A stretch of DNA of 64,000 nt from positions 62,001-126,000 of the forward strand of contig NZ_JAMBNO010000011.1 of assembly GCF_023715105.1 (NCBI RefSeq). Reading direction: 5' to 3'. Within the stretch, counting starts at the first letter, position 1. Each line of letters starts with the position of its first letter. Under the pieces are notes generated by a model, which did no database searches, was not told where the DNA came from, and saw nothing but the letters and a program-made list of their open reading frames with translations. Shown piece by piece: positions 8,918-16,985 of this stretch. This DNA is from Hydrogenophaga intermedia (GTDB lineage: Bacteria; Pseudomonadota; Gammaproteobacteria; Burkholderiales; Burkholderiaceae_C). Both the position numbers and the translations under genes were made by a program.

Positions 8918-9234
8918 GCCTTGTCTCCCGCTGCCGGCGCCTTGCGCTCCTTCTTCTTGAACATCTCGAGCATGCGTCGCGTGACGAGGAAACCGCCGAA
9001 GACGTTGACCGCGGCCAACGCCACCGCCAGCACGCCCATGGACTTGCCCAGCGGGGTTTCGGTCAGGCCGGCGGCCAGCATGGCGCCCACGATCACGATG
9101 GCCGAGATGGCGTTGGTCACGGCCATCAGCGGCGTGTGCAGCGCAGGAGTGACGTTCCACACCACGTGGTAGCCCACGTAGATGGCGAGCACGAAGATGA
9201 TCAGGTTGATGAGGGTGGGGGAGACGGCGTCCAT
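8914..9234 (-). CDS. pntAb: NAD(P) transhydrogenase alpha subunit part 2 (membrane)
   Basis: A 106-residue membrane protein with three to four hydrophobic helices (LINLIIFVLAIYVGYHVVWNV, cut here to its core, then TNAISAIVIVGAML and VLAVALAAVNVFGGFLV), ending in the basic tail FKKKERKAP. It corresponds to the membrane part of enterobacterial PntA, which is a separate gene in many betaproteobacteria and alphaproteobacteria. It lies 1 bp after pntAa and overlaps pntB by 4 bp, so the three subunits are translated as a unit. Confidence 0.93.
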   Translation of the reverse strand: MDAVSPTLINLIIFVLAIYVGYHVVWNVTPALHTPLMAVTNAISAIVIVGAMLAAGLTETPLGKSMGVLAVALAAVNVFGGFLVTRRMLEMFKKKERKAPAAGDKA

Positions 9235-9235
9235 G

Positions 9236-10369
9236 TCACTTCCTTTTCACTTCACCGTTCTGGGTCATGAGGCAGGCCACGACGATGTCGTCGTCCATCG
9301 GCACCTGTACCGCCGCCGCGTCCTTGGGGAGCACAAGCTTGAGGAAATCGAGCACGTTGCGTGCGTACAGCGCCGAGGCGTCGGCCGCCACGCGTGCGGG
9401 CAGGTTGGTCTCGCCGATGATGGTCACACCGTGCTTGACCACGGTTTTGTCGGCCTCGGTGAGCGGGCAGTTGCCGCCAACACCGTTCGGGCCCTTGCCC
9501 GCCGCGATGTCCACGATCACCGAGCCCGGTTTCATGCTTTTCACCATCTCTTCGGTGATCAGCGTGGGCGCGGCGCGCCCGGGGATCAGCGCGGTGGAAA
9601 TCACCACGTCGGCCATGGCCACGCGCTTGGCCACTTCCACGGCCTGGCGCGCCAGCCAGCTCGGCGGCATGGGTTTGGCGTAACCGCCCACTCCTTCGGC
9701 CGCCTCTTTTTCTTCGGCGGTTTCATAGGGCACCTCGATGAACTTGGCGCCCAGCGATTCGACCTGCTCCTTCACGCTCGGGCGCACGTCGCTCGCCTCG
9801 ATGACGGCACCGAGGCGCTTGGCGGTGGCGATGGCCTGCAGGCCGGCCACACCGACACCCAGGATGACCACGCGCGCGGCCTTCACCGTGCCGGCGGCCG
9901 TCATGAGCATGGGGAAGAACTTGGGGTAGGCGTTGGCTGCGGCCATCACGGCCTTGTAGCCCGCGATGTTGGCCTGCGAGGACAGCACGTCCATGCTCTG
10001 TGCACGGGTGGTCCGCGGCGCGGCCTCTAGTGCGAAGCTGGTGAGCCCGGCGCCGGCCAGGGCCGCCAGGCCTTCGGCATCGAACGGGTTGAGCATGCCC
10101 ACCAGGGTGGCACCGGGCTTCATCTGCGAGAGCTCGGCGGCCTGCGGACTGCGCACCTTGAGCACCAGGTCTGCGCCCAGTGCGCCGGCGGCGTCGGTGA
10201 TCTGCGCGCCCACGGCTTCGTAGGCAGCATCGGTGGCGCTGGCGGCCACGCCGGCACCGGATTGAACCTTCACCTGGTGGCCTTGTGCCACCAGCTTCTT
10301 CGCCGTCTCGGGCGTGACGGCAACACGGGTCTCGCCCGCCAGGGTTTCGGCGGGTACGCCAATGAGCAT
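9236..10369 (-). CDS. pntAa: NAD(P) transhydrogenase alpha subunit part 1 (NAD-binding)
   Basis: A 377-residue soluble domain-I subunit resembling alanine dehydrogenase. It opens with MLIGVPAETLAGETRVAVTP and contains RAQSMDVLSSQANIAGYKAV, the Rossmann motif VVILGVGVAGLQAIATAK and AAGKGPNGVGGN. It binds NAD(H) and delivers hydride to the PntB NADP site. It is first in the operon; 100 bp separate it from the divergent Nudix gene, and this gap must hold both promoters, though no strong sigma70 box is visible for the minus side. The split alpha subunit is the usual form in this bacterial group. Confidence 0.95.
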   Translation of the reverse strand: MLIGVPAETLAGETRVAVTPETAKKLVAQGHQVKVQSGAGVAASATDAAYEAVGAQITDAAGALGADLVLKVRSPQAAELSQMKPGATLVGMLNPFDAEGLAALAGAGLTSFALEAAPRTTRAQSMDVLSSQANIAGYKAVMAAANAYPKFFPMLMTAAGTVKAARVVILGVGVAGLQAIATAKRLGAVIEASDVRPSVKEQVESLGAKFIEVPYETAEEKEAAEGVGGYAKPMPPSWLARQAVEVAKRVAMADVVISTALIPGRAAPTLITEEMVKSMKPGSVIVDIAAGKGPNGVGGNCPLTEADKTVVKHGVTIIGETNLPARVAADASALYARNVLDFLKLVLPKDAAAVQVPMDDDIVVACLMTQNGEVKRK

Positions 10370-10469
10370 GGGTGTCTCCTCGCTCGGGGGATGGGGAATC
10401 GGCGCGCAAGCTTAACTGAAAGCCTCATGCAAGCCACGTGGTGCAGCCACCGCGCCAGATAATTCCCGC

Positions 10470-10964
10470 ATGAGCGAACGATGGAAACCCAGCGTCACCG
10501 TGGCCGCGGTGATCGAGCGCGACGGCCGCTACCTGCTGGTCGAGGAGCACACCCCCGAAGGATTGCGGCTGAACAACCCCGCCGGCCACCTGGATCCGGG
10601 CGAGAGCCCGGCACAGGGGGTGGCGCGAGAGACGCTCGAAGAGACAACCCATGCGTTCACGCCGCAAGCACTGGTGGGCGTGTACCTGTCACGCTTCCAG
10701 CGCGGCGCCGAGGACATCACCTACCTGCGTTTCGCCTTTTGCGGCGACCTTGGCCCGGCGATGGCCGGTCGATCGTTGGACCAGGGCATCGTGCGCACAC
10801 TGTGGCTCACGCCGGACGAGGTGCGCGCCAGTGCGGCGCGCCACCGCAGCCCGCTGGTGCTGCGCTGCATGGAGGATCACCTGGCCGGGCGGCGGTATCC
10901 GCTCGATCTGCTGAGCACCGACGCGTCGGTGTTCAGCAGCGCGCGCCGGGCCGGGCCTGATTGA
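10470..10964 (+). CDS. nudJ: Nudix hydrolase (NudJ-like)
   Basis: A 164-residue Nudix hydrolase. The Nudix box lies at residues 39-61: G-x5-E-x7-RE-x2-EE, in GHLDPGESP and ARETLEETT. The usual final Gly is Thr, a frequent variation. NudJ-type enzymes hydrolyse nucleoside di/triphosphates and thiamine pyrophosphate precursors; these bacteria often keep the gene next to mnmA, as here, a few genes upstream. GATAAT at 10458-10463 places the expected transcription start at the ATG, so the mRNA may be leaderless. The last 6 bp lead directly into the convergent kinase-like gene. Confidence 0.85.
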   Translation: MSERWKPSVTVAAVIERDGRYLLVEEHTPEGLRLNNPAGHLDPGESPAQGVARETLEETTHAFTPQALVGVYLSRFQRGAEDITYLRFAFCGDLGPAMAGRSLDQGIVRTLWLTPDEVRASAARHRSPLVLRCMEDHLAGRRYPLDLLSTDASVFSSARRAGPD

Positions 10965-10970
10965 TGGCGT

Positions 10971-11963
10971 TCAGCGGGCCGCCTCGGCCAGCGGCACACG
11001 CAGGCTGAAGCAGGTGCCATGACCCACACGAGAGCGCACGCCGAGCCCGATGCCCAGCAACTGGGCCGCCTGATGCACGATGCAAAGGCCCAGGCCGACG
11101 CCGTTCTCCGTCTCGGTGCGTGTCTGGCCACGGTAATGCAGATCGAACACGTGGGCGAGTTCCGACTCGTTCAGTCCTGGCCCGGTGTCCCACACCTGGA
11201 TCAGCAGATGCGTGTCCCGCCGGCGGCATGACACGAGCACGCCACCCTGTCGCGTGCAGCGCACGGCGTTGGTGATCAACTGGCCAAGCATGCGTTCAAG
11301 CAGGATGGCGTCACTGCGCGCGTGCTCCAGGCTGGGCGTCACCGTCCAGTGCAGGCCGCGCGCACTGGCCACCGGCCCGTGCACGCGATCGATGCGCTCG
11401 AGCATCGCCTGCACCGAAAACACCGCCAGCCGCGGCTGGATTGCACCGGATTCCAGCAAGGCGATGGTGTTGATCGTGTCCAGCAATTCGTCGGCCGCCT
11501 CGAGGGCCTTGTGCAACTGGTCCAGCGTGGACCCGAAGCGGCGCATTGCCCGTTGATGCTGCAGGCTCTGCGTGGCCAGGCTCATGGCGTACAGGGGCTG
11601 TCGCAGATCGTATGCCAGGGCATTGAGCAGCCGGGAGCGCTCGCGCAGGGTGCGCTCGGCCACCGCCCGTTCCACCCTGGCGTGGAACCGGCCTGCCATC
11701 ACACCGGCCAGCTTGCGCGCCCAACGTCGCTGCACCAGGCCGCACAGCAGCAACACGAGTCCTGCGCCGGCCCCCGCCGATAGCAACATGCCCAACAGCG
11801 GATCGGGCGCGGTGGTCAGCGACCACCACAGCCACCCGATCGACAGGAGACCGAGTGCCAGCGAAGCGCCCACCAGGACGCACCAGCGGGGCACCGCTTC
11901 GCTCGGCACGCTCGGCTGGCGCGAGCCGCGGTCCGTGGCCGGACGTTCGTCTTGACTGCCCAT
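10971..11963 (-). CDS. Histidine-kinase-like protein lacking the phospho-acceptor His
   Basis: A 330-residue protein with two N-terminal membrane helices (about residues 25-80) and a kinase core. The expected H box reads AYDLRQPLYAM: Tyr118 replaces the phospho-acceptor His, and a second His of the family motif SHDLRQPIHAM is also Tyr. The codon is TAC, a one-base change from CAC. The ATPase part looks intact: N box ITNAVRCT, G1 box WDTGPGL, G2 box GVGLGLCIV. ATG 11963 is chosen since it begins the soluble MGSQDERP leader; the frame is open further upstream without a good start. It may bind ATP and act as a pseudokinase modulating another kinase such as the LRQP-type hybrid kinase at 806. Confidence 0.8.
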   Translation of the reverse strand: MGSQDERPATDRGSRQPSVPSEAVPRWCVLVGASLALGLLSIGWLWWSLTTAPDPLLGMLLSAGAGAGLVLLLCGLVQRRWARKLAGVMAGRFHARVERAVAERTLRERSRLLNALAYDLRQPLYAMSLATQSLQHQRAMRRFGSTLDQLHKALEAADELLDTINTIALLESGAIQPRLAVFSVQAMLERIDRVHGPVASARGLHWTVTPSLEHARSDAILLERMLGQLITNAVRCTRQGGVLVSCRRRDTHLLIQVWDTGPGLNESELAHVFDLHYRGQTRTETENGVGLGLCIVHQAAQLLGIGLGVRSRVGHGTCFSLRVPLAEAAR

Positions 11964-12043
11964 GGAACCCCCATCCGCCCGTGCGACGGCGCTGCACTGC
12001 CGCGAGTGGCTGCCAGTATTCGAGGCACCGGAGGTCGACTCAA

Positions 12044-12059
12044 TACTGCCTATGCAGTA
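12044..12059. promoter_or_regulatory. 16-bp palindrome upstream of the kinase-like gene
   Basis: TACTGC-CTAT-GCAGTA is a perfect inverted repeat with 6-bp half-sites, 81 bp upstream of the kinase-like gene and 114 bp upstream of DUF3422, in the divergent intergenic region. A dimeric regulator site is the simplest reading. No regulator is encoded beside it. Confidence 0.35.
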
Positions 12060-12172
12060 GGCTGCAGGCAGGCCCTCACCAACGGCCCGCCGGACGGGGC
12101 ATCGGGTTCGAGGGTGGCCACGCGCCGCCCATCGCATACAGTTGAACGGCCCACCTGTCGAGGTCACCCGAC

Positions 12173-13567
12173 ATGAATCCGATCCGCGACCTGCCCCCCG
12201 ACGATCCCGAGCGCCGTTCGCTGCACGACGAGGTGCACGCTCGCCCCTCGGCGCAGATCCGCCTGCCGGCGCTGGTGACCTTCGTCGCCGTGCTCAATGA
12301 GGGCGTGGGCCGCGAACAGGAACTGGAGCACCTGCGCCGCCTGCCTGGCCACGACGCCTTGCAGGTGCGGGACCTGCAAGCCAACTTCCTGCGCCTGCCG
12401 CTGCCCGACGGACGCACCCTCAAATGGGAGCGCCACACGGAGTTCACGCGCTATTCGCTGGTGCAGCCCTTGCCCGAGGGCCTCGGCCTCGGGGCGGTCG
12501 CCCCCGAGCTGCACCAGGCGCTGGCGTTGCCGCCGGGCTGGGTCGGCGCAATTCCGGGGCGCACCGTCGCGGCGATCCTGCTGGCCATGGTGCATGCGGA
12601 ACTGCCGGCACAGACCAGCGAGGCGCAGGCCACGCTGATGCGCCCGGTGCAGCGCTGGTTCGGCGAACGCACCGTGATGGCGTCCCAGCTGGGGGGCGGG
12701 CATTCCTGGGCGGCCACCGACTTCCATCTGCGCGAGAGCGGGTTCGAACACATGCTGGTGGTCGCCCCCCCCGACACCACCGAGGCGCGTGCCGGACGCA
12801 TCTCGCAGCGGCTCCTCGAGATGGAAATCTACCGGCTGATGGCCTTGCGCGGGCTGCCGGTCGCCAAGGAGCTCTCGCCCATGCTGGCGCAGGCGGAGGC
12901 GCAACTGGCCGCCATCACCGCCCAGCTGGAGCACAAGAGCGTGTCCGAGCAGGACCTGCTCGACCGGCTGGTGGCGCTGGCCGGTGGTGTGGAGCGCGCC
13001 ACCGCCGAGCACACCTACCGCTTCGCGGCCACGCGCGCTTATGACGCGCTGGTGGTGCAGCGCATCGGCGAGCTGCGCGAGCGCCCGATACCCGGCACCC
13101 AGACACTGGGCGAGTTCATGCGGCGACGCCTGTCGCCCGCCATGGCCACGGTGGCCGCGTCCGAACGTCGCCTGGGCTCGCTGTCCGAGCGCATCACGCG
13201 CACCAGCGCGCTGCTGCGCACGCGCGTGGACATCGCCACCGAGGCGCAGAACCAGGAGCTGCTGGCCAAGCTCACGCGTGGGCAAGAGCTGCAATTGCAG
13301 CTGCAGACCACGGTGGAGGGTCTGTCGATCGCGGCGATCTCGTACTACGTGATCAGCCTGCTGCTCTACGTGGGCAAGGGCGCCAAGGCCGCGGGGCTGC
13401 CGATCCACCCCGAGATGGCCGCCGCCGCACTGGTGCCCCTGGTGCTGTGGGCCACCTGGCGCACCACGCGCAAGATCCACGCGAGGCTGGGCGGCTCGCT
13501 GCGCCGCGCGATCGAGTCGCCCGCGCCGTCTACAGCGCCTGCGCCGCCAGCGCCGCCGAAGGGCTGA
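12173..13567 (+). CDS. DUF3422 family membrane protein
   Basis: A 464-residue protein matching the DUF3422 family, recognised by the N-terminus [19 protein letters not shown] long soluble portion with predicted coiled-coil helices ([19 protein letters not shown]) is followed by two C-terminal hydrophobic segments (about 390-410 and 420-440). The family has no established function; it is common in proteobacteria. The tail, rich in Pro and Ala, overlaps the convergent mnmA by 38 bp. A short leader separates it from the divergent kinase-like gene. Confidence 0.85.
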   Translation: MNPIRDLPPDDPERRSLHDEVHARPSAQIRLPALVTFVAVLNEGVGREQELEHLRRLPGHDALQVRDLQANFLRLPLPDGRTLKWERHTEFTRYSLVQPLPEGLGLGAVAPELHQALALPPGWVGAIPGRTVAAILLAMVHAELPAQTSEAQATLMRPVQRWFGERTVMASQLGGGHSWAATDFHLRESGFEHMLVVAPPDTTEARAGRISQRLLEMEIYRLMALRGLPVAKELSPMLAQAEAQLAAITAQLEHKSVSEQDLLDRLVALAGGVERATAEHTYRFAATRAYDALVVQRIGELRERPIPGTQTLGEFMRRRLSPAMATVAASERRLGSLSERITRTSALLRTRVDIATEAQNQELLAKLTRGQELQLQLQTTVEGLSIAAISYYVISLLLYVGKGAKAAGLPIHPEMAAAALVPLVLWATWRTTRKIHARLGGSLRRAIESPAPSTAPAPPAPPKG

Positions 13568-14690
13568 AGGCGTCCTCGCCCGAGGCGGCCTCGGTCACGA
13601 TGACGCCCCCACCCAGACAGACCTCGCCGTCGTAGAGCACCGCGCTCTGACCCGGCGTCACGGCCCATTGGGGCTGATCGAAACGCAGCACGAAGCCGTC
13701 GGCCCCGCGCGGCTCGAAGGCGCACGGCGCATCGGCCTGGCGGTAGCGGGTCTTGGCGCCCAGGGGGCCGGCACCGGGCGGCTGACCCGCCACCCAGCTC
13801 GCGTCGTGTGCGCGCAGGCGCGGTGCGAGCAGCCAGGGGTGGTCGTGACCTTGCACCGCCCACAAGGTGTTGTTCGCGATGTCCTTGCGCGCCACGAACC
13901 AGGGTTCATGCTCGCTACCGCCCTTTTGTGCACCCTTGGCCTTCACGCCGCCGATGCCCAGGCCCTGGCGCTGACCCAGGGTGTAGAAGCTCAGGCCCAC
14001 GTGCTCGCCGATGACGCGGCCACGCTCGTCCTTGATCGGCCCCGGCGCGCTGGCGATGTACCGGTTGAGGAACTCGCGGAACGGGCGCTCGCCGATGAAG
14101 CAGATGCCGGTGCTGTCCTTCTTCTTCGCGTTGGGCAGGCCGATCTCGGCCGCAATGCGCCGCACCTCGGTCTTGGGCAACTCACCCACGGGAAACATCG
14201 TCTTCGCGAGCTGCGCCTGGTTCAGGCGGTGCAGGAAATAGCTCTGGTCTTTCAGCGGGTCCAGCCCCTTGAGCAGTTCGAATCGCCCGGCGCGTTCGCG
14301 CACACGCGCGTAGTGGCCGGTGGCGATCTTCCCGGCGCCCAGGCGCATGGCGTGGTCCAGAAATGCCTTGAACTTGATCTCGGCGTTGCACAGGATGTCC
14401 GGGTTGGGGGTGCGCCCGGCCTGGTACTCGCGCAGGAACTCGGCAAACACACGGTCCTTGTACTCAGCGGCGAAGTTCACGTGCTCGATGTCGATGCCGA
14501 GCACGTCGGCCACGCTGGCGGCGTCGAGCCAGTCCTGGCGGCTGGTGCAGTGCTCGCCATCGTCGTCGTCTTCCCAGTTCTTCATGAAGATGCCGACGAC
14601 CTCGTGCCCCTGCTGCTTGAGCAGGTACGCACTCACCGCGGAGTCCACGCCCCCGCTCAAGCCCACCACCACGCGCTGTTTCGATCCCAT
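13530..14690 (-). CDS. mnmA: tRNA 2-thiouridine(34) synthase MnmA
   Basis: A 386-residue tRNA-specific 2-thiouridylase. The PP-loop [18 protein letters not shown] binds [15 protein letters not shown] follows, the catalytic nucleophile Cys is in [14 protein letters not shown], and the persulfide-forming Cys is in [12 protein letters not shown]. It thiolates U34 of tRNA-Lys, -Glu and -Gln. ATG 14690 begins MGSKQR and is preferred to TTG 14699. A TGGGATAAT extended -10 ends 8 bp before the ATG, suggesting a very short or absent leader. The 3' end overlaps DUF3422 tail to tail by 38 bp. Confidence 0.96.
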   Translation of the reverse strand: MGSKQRVVVGLSGGVDSAVSAYLLKQQGHEVVGIFMKNWEDDDDGEHCTSRQDWLDAASVADVLGIDIEHVNFAAEYKDRVFAEFLREYQAGRTPNPDILCNAEIKFKAFLDHAMRLGAGKIATGHYARVRERAGRFELLKGLDPLKDQSYFLHRLNQAQLAKTMFPVGELPKTEVRRIAAEIGLPNAKKKDSTGICFIGERPFREFLNRYIASAPGPIKDERGRVIGEHVGLSFYTLGQRQGLGIGGVKAKGAQKGGSEHEPWFVARKDIANNTLWAVQGHDHPWLLAPRLRAHDASWVAGQPPGAGPLGAKTRYRQADAPCAFEPRGADGFVLRFDQPQWAVTPGQSAVLYDGEVCLGGGVIVTEAASGEDAFSPSAALAAQAL

Positions 14691-14698
14691 GGGCCGCA

Positions 14699-14707
14699 AT
14701 TATCCCA
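14699..14707 (-). promoter_or_regulatory. Extended -10 promoter of mnmA
   Basis: On the minus strand TGG-GATAAT lies immediately before the start codon, with 8 bp between. The expected transcription start is within 0-2 nt of the ATG. The downstream string TTGCGGCC also follows the corA -10, so the two promoters share GATAATTGCGGCC. Confidence 0.45.
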
Positions 14708-14840
14708 GCGGGCTCGCGACCCCACGGCGGGCAGGGAAGCCACTTGCCTGCCCACCGCGGTGCGGCTTAAGCCTGGGTTCATCCGCCCTGACTGCAATGA
14801 CGCCACCCGCATGTGCGGGGCAACACCAAGGATCTCCACG

Positions 14841-15098
14841 ATGAAACGCTTTGCCACGGCCGTCTGCGGCCTCACCCTCACCGGCATCGCCCTGGCCGGC
14901 CCGACCTGTGCCGCGACCAGGGACGGCTGGAAGCCCGAGGCCGAATTCAAGAAGGAACTCGCTGCGCAGGGCTACCAGATCAAGAATTTCAAGGTCACCA
15001 AGGGCAACTGCTATGAGATCTACGGCACCGACAAGGCGGGCAAGAAGGTCGAGATCTACTTCGATCCGGTCTCCGGCAAGGCCGTCAAATCGGAGTGA
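14841..15098 (+). CDS. PepSY domain protein, exported
   Basis: An 85-residue protein with a signal peptide (residues 1-24, MKRFATAVCGLTLTGIALAG) and one PepSY domain: WKPEAEFKKELAAQGYQI, NCYEIYGTDKAGKKVEIYFDP. A good RBS is absent; GGATCTCC lies 6-13 bp upstream of the start. It is followed after 7 bp by a cytochrome b561-type gene, a pairing seen repeatedly in proteobacteria, where the PepSY protein is a periplasmic partner of the haem protein. The exact role is not established. Confidence 0.85.
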   Translation: MKRFATAVCGLTLTGIALAGPTCAATRDGWKPEAEFKKELAAQGYQIKNFKVTKGNCYEIYGTDKAGKKVEIYFDPVSGKAVKSE

Positions 15099-15105
15099 AC
15101 GCGCC

Positions 15106-15633
15106 ATGAATGCACCGACCGCGCAACGCGTGTGGGATCCGTTCGTGCGCTTCTTCCATTGGTCGCTCGTGGCCTGCGTGGTGCTCAACCAGGGCTTGCT
15201 CGAAGAGGGTGACCCACCCCACCGCTGGATCGGCTACGCCGCGGCCGCCTTGGTGGGCCTGCGCGTGCTGTGGGGTTTCGTGGGCACACGCCACGCGCGC
15301 TTCACCGATTTCTGGCCCACCCCGGCGCGCGTGCGCGCGCACCTGGCGGGGCTGCGCGGCACGCACCGGCCGGCAGCCCCCGGGCACAACCCGCTGGGCG
15401 CCATCGCGATGCTGCTGCTGATGGCGCTGGTGCTCGCGCTGGCGCTCACCGGCTGGCTGCAGGGCACCGGGCGTTTCTGGGGCAACGAGGCGCTCGAAGA
15501 ACTGCACGAGGGCCTGGCCGCAGCGCTGCTGTGGCTGGCCGGCCTGCACGCGGCCGCCGCGCTGGTGATGGGTCGCCTGGAGCGCACACGGCTGATCAAG
15601 GCCATGTTCACCGGCGTGAAGGAGCACTACTAG
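15106..15633 (+). CDS. Cytochrome b/b6 domain protein (cytochrome b561 type)
   Basis: A 175-residue inner-membrane dihaem cytochrome b with four predicted helices. The start VWDPFVRFFHWSLV and HRWIGYAAAALVGLRVLWGF provide the first His ligands, and ELHEGLAAALLWLAGLHAAAAL provides the later pair. Length and His spacing match the bacterial cytochrome b561/Ni,Fe-hydrogenase-I b-subunit fold. It probably passes electrons between quinol and a periplasmic partner, in operon with the PepSY protein 7 bp upstream. It precedes arfB by 9 bp. Confidence 0.88.
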   Translation: MNAPTAQRVWDPFVRFFHWSLVACVVLNQGLLEEGDPPHRWIGYAAAALVGLRVLWGFVGTRHARFTDFWPTPARVRAHLAGLRGTHRPAAPGHNPLGAIAMLLLMALVLALALTGWLQGTGRFWGNEALEELHEGLAAALLWLAGLHAAAALVMGRLERTRLIKAMFTGVKEHY

Positions 15634-15642
15634 ACTCGCGGC

Positions 15643-16053
15643 ATGCATGCGACACCGCTGATCGACCCCGCCGAGGTGGACTTCACCGCCATTCGCGCGC
15701 AGGGCGCGGGGGGGCAGAACGTCAACAAGGTGAGCAACGCGGTGCACCTGCGCTTCGTGGTGCGCGCGTCCTCGCTGCCCGAGGCGGTGAAGACGCGCCT
15801 GCTGGCCCTGCACGACACCCGGCTCACGCAGGAGGGCGTGATCGTCATCAAGGCGCAGGGCAGCCGCAGTCTGGAGCAGAACAAGGCCGATGCGCTGGCG
15901 CGGCTGCAGGCCATGGTGGACGCCGCGGCCGTGGTGCCCAAGACCCGGCGCGCCACACGCCCCACGCGCGCCGCGCGCGAGCGGCGTCTGCAAGGCAAGG
16001 TGCAGCGCGGCGCGGTCAAACAGTTGCGCGGGCGCATTCGCGGGCTGGACTGA
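15643..16053 (+). CDS. arfB: Alternative ribosome-rescue factor ArfB (peptidyl-tRNA hydrolase)
   Basis: A 136-residue release-factor-like protein. The catalytic GGQ is in AQGAGGQNVNKVSNAVHL, followed by the RF-1 domain and a long basic C-terminal tail (TRRATRPTRAARERRLQG and KQLRGRIRGLD), which is the part that enters the empty mRNA channel. It hydrolyses peptidyl-tRNA on non-stop ribosomes without a stop codon. The length fits ArfB (YaeJ), not full RF1/RF2. It lies 9 bp behind the cytochrome gene. Confidence 0.93.
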   Translation: MHATPLIDPAEVDFTAIRAQGAGGQNVNKVSNAVHLRFVVRASSLPEAVKTRLLALHDTRLTQEGVIVIKAQGSRSLEQNKADALARLQAMVDAAAVVPKTRRATRPTRAARERRLQGKVQRGAVKQLRGRIRGLD

Positions 16054-16078
16054 GCGCTTTTCCCCCGGGTGGGGGAGG

Positions 16079-16106
16079 CTTAAGGTCTTTTTAGGGAGCA
16101 CTTAAG
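16079..16106. promoter_or_regulatory. Paired CTTAAG motifs before hemerythrin-like gene
   Basis: CTTAAG occurs at 16079-16084 and 16101-16106, 22 bp apart (two helical turns), with the AT-richest DNA of the neighbourhood between them. It lies in the 173-bp gap upstream of the hemerythrin-like gene and could hold its promoter or operator. No clear -35/-10 pair is seen. Confidence 0.3.
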
Positions 16107-16226
16107 CGCCATTTAGCGACGCGATGGGTGGGTATTTCCGACACTTTCGTTCATGGACGCGTGGCGCATGGGGCGCCGCCGCCAGCACCACGACGCCGGG
16201 GTCAGCCGGCGAACCAGGAAACCACC

Positions 16227-16970
16227 ATGCAATCCCATCCGATCGAATTCGCGGCCATTGCCGCCGCCGCCCGCACCGGCGAAGGACGCTTCAACATGTA
16301 CGCCGGCATCCACAAGGCGCTGCGCGCCGTCATGGGCGACACACTCTTCGCCCTTGGCCGCGCCGACCCCACCGACGAGGCGGAGGTGCGCGACGCCTGC
16401 GATCGTGTCGTCGAGTTGATGGAGATGTGCGAACGCCATGTCGAGCACGAGAACCGCTTCGTACACGCCGCGCTGCAAGCGCGCTGCCCCGGCGTATGCG
16501 ACGCGGTGGGCCATGAGCACGAGGACCATCTGCGCCACACCGCCCGCCTGAGCGAGGCCGCGCGTGCGCTGGCCAATGTGCCCACCGCCGAGCGTGCAAG
16601 TGCGCTGCACGCGCTGTACCTCGCCGTGGCACTGTTCGTGGCCGAGAACTTTGCGCACATGCACGTCGAAGAAACGCAGCACAACGCCGCGCTCTGGGCC
16701 ACCTACAACGACTTCGAGCTGCTCGCCATCCACGACGAGCTCGTCGCCAGCATCCCGCCGCAGGAGATGATGCTGATCGCACGCTGGCTGCTGCCCGCAA
16801 TGAACACAGTGGAGCGCTGCATGATGGTCAACGACATGCAGACCAAGGCACCGCTGGCGGCCGTGGAGGCCATGCTCGACGTGGCGCGCGCGCACATGAA
16901 CCAGCGCGACTGGGCCAAGCTCGCGCGCGGCATCAACCTGCCGCCGGTGCCGGGCCTGGTCGAGGTCTGA
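16227..16970 (+). CDS. Hemerythrin-like domain protein
   Basis: A 247-residue, mostly helical protein with clustered His and acidic residues in the pattern of a four-helix hemerythrin/HHE domain: HVEHENRFVHAAL near residue 70, HEHEDHLRH near residue 95, and HMHVEETQHNAALW near residue 150. These can form a di-iron site binding O2, NO or acting as iron store. The C-terminal 90 residues hold a second helical part. A GGAAACC box precedes ATG 16227; an earlier in-frame ATG at 16128 would add a low-complexity Pro/Arg leader and is less likely. It converges on the GAF regulator at 16986. Confidence 0.75.
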   Translation: MQSHPIEFAAIAAAARTGEGRFNMYAGIHKALRAVMGDTLFALGRADPTDEAEVRDACDRVVELMEMCERHVEHENRFVHAALQARCPGVCDAVGHEHEDHLRHTARLSEAARALANVPTAERASALHALYLAVALFVAENFAHMHVEETQHNAALWATYNDFELLAIHDELVASIPPQEMMLIARWLLPAMNTVERCMMVNDMQTKAPLAAVEAMLDVARAHMNQRDWAKLARGINLPPVPGLVEV

Positions 16971-16985
16971 GGCGCTCCGGGCGCA

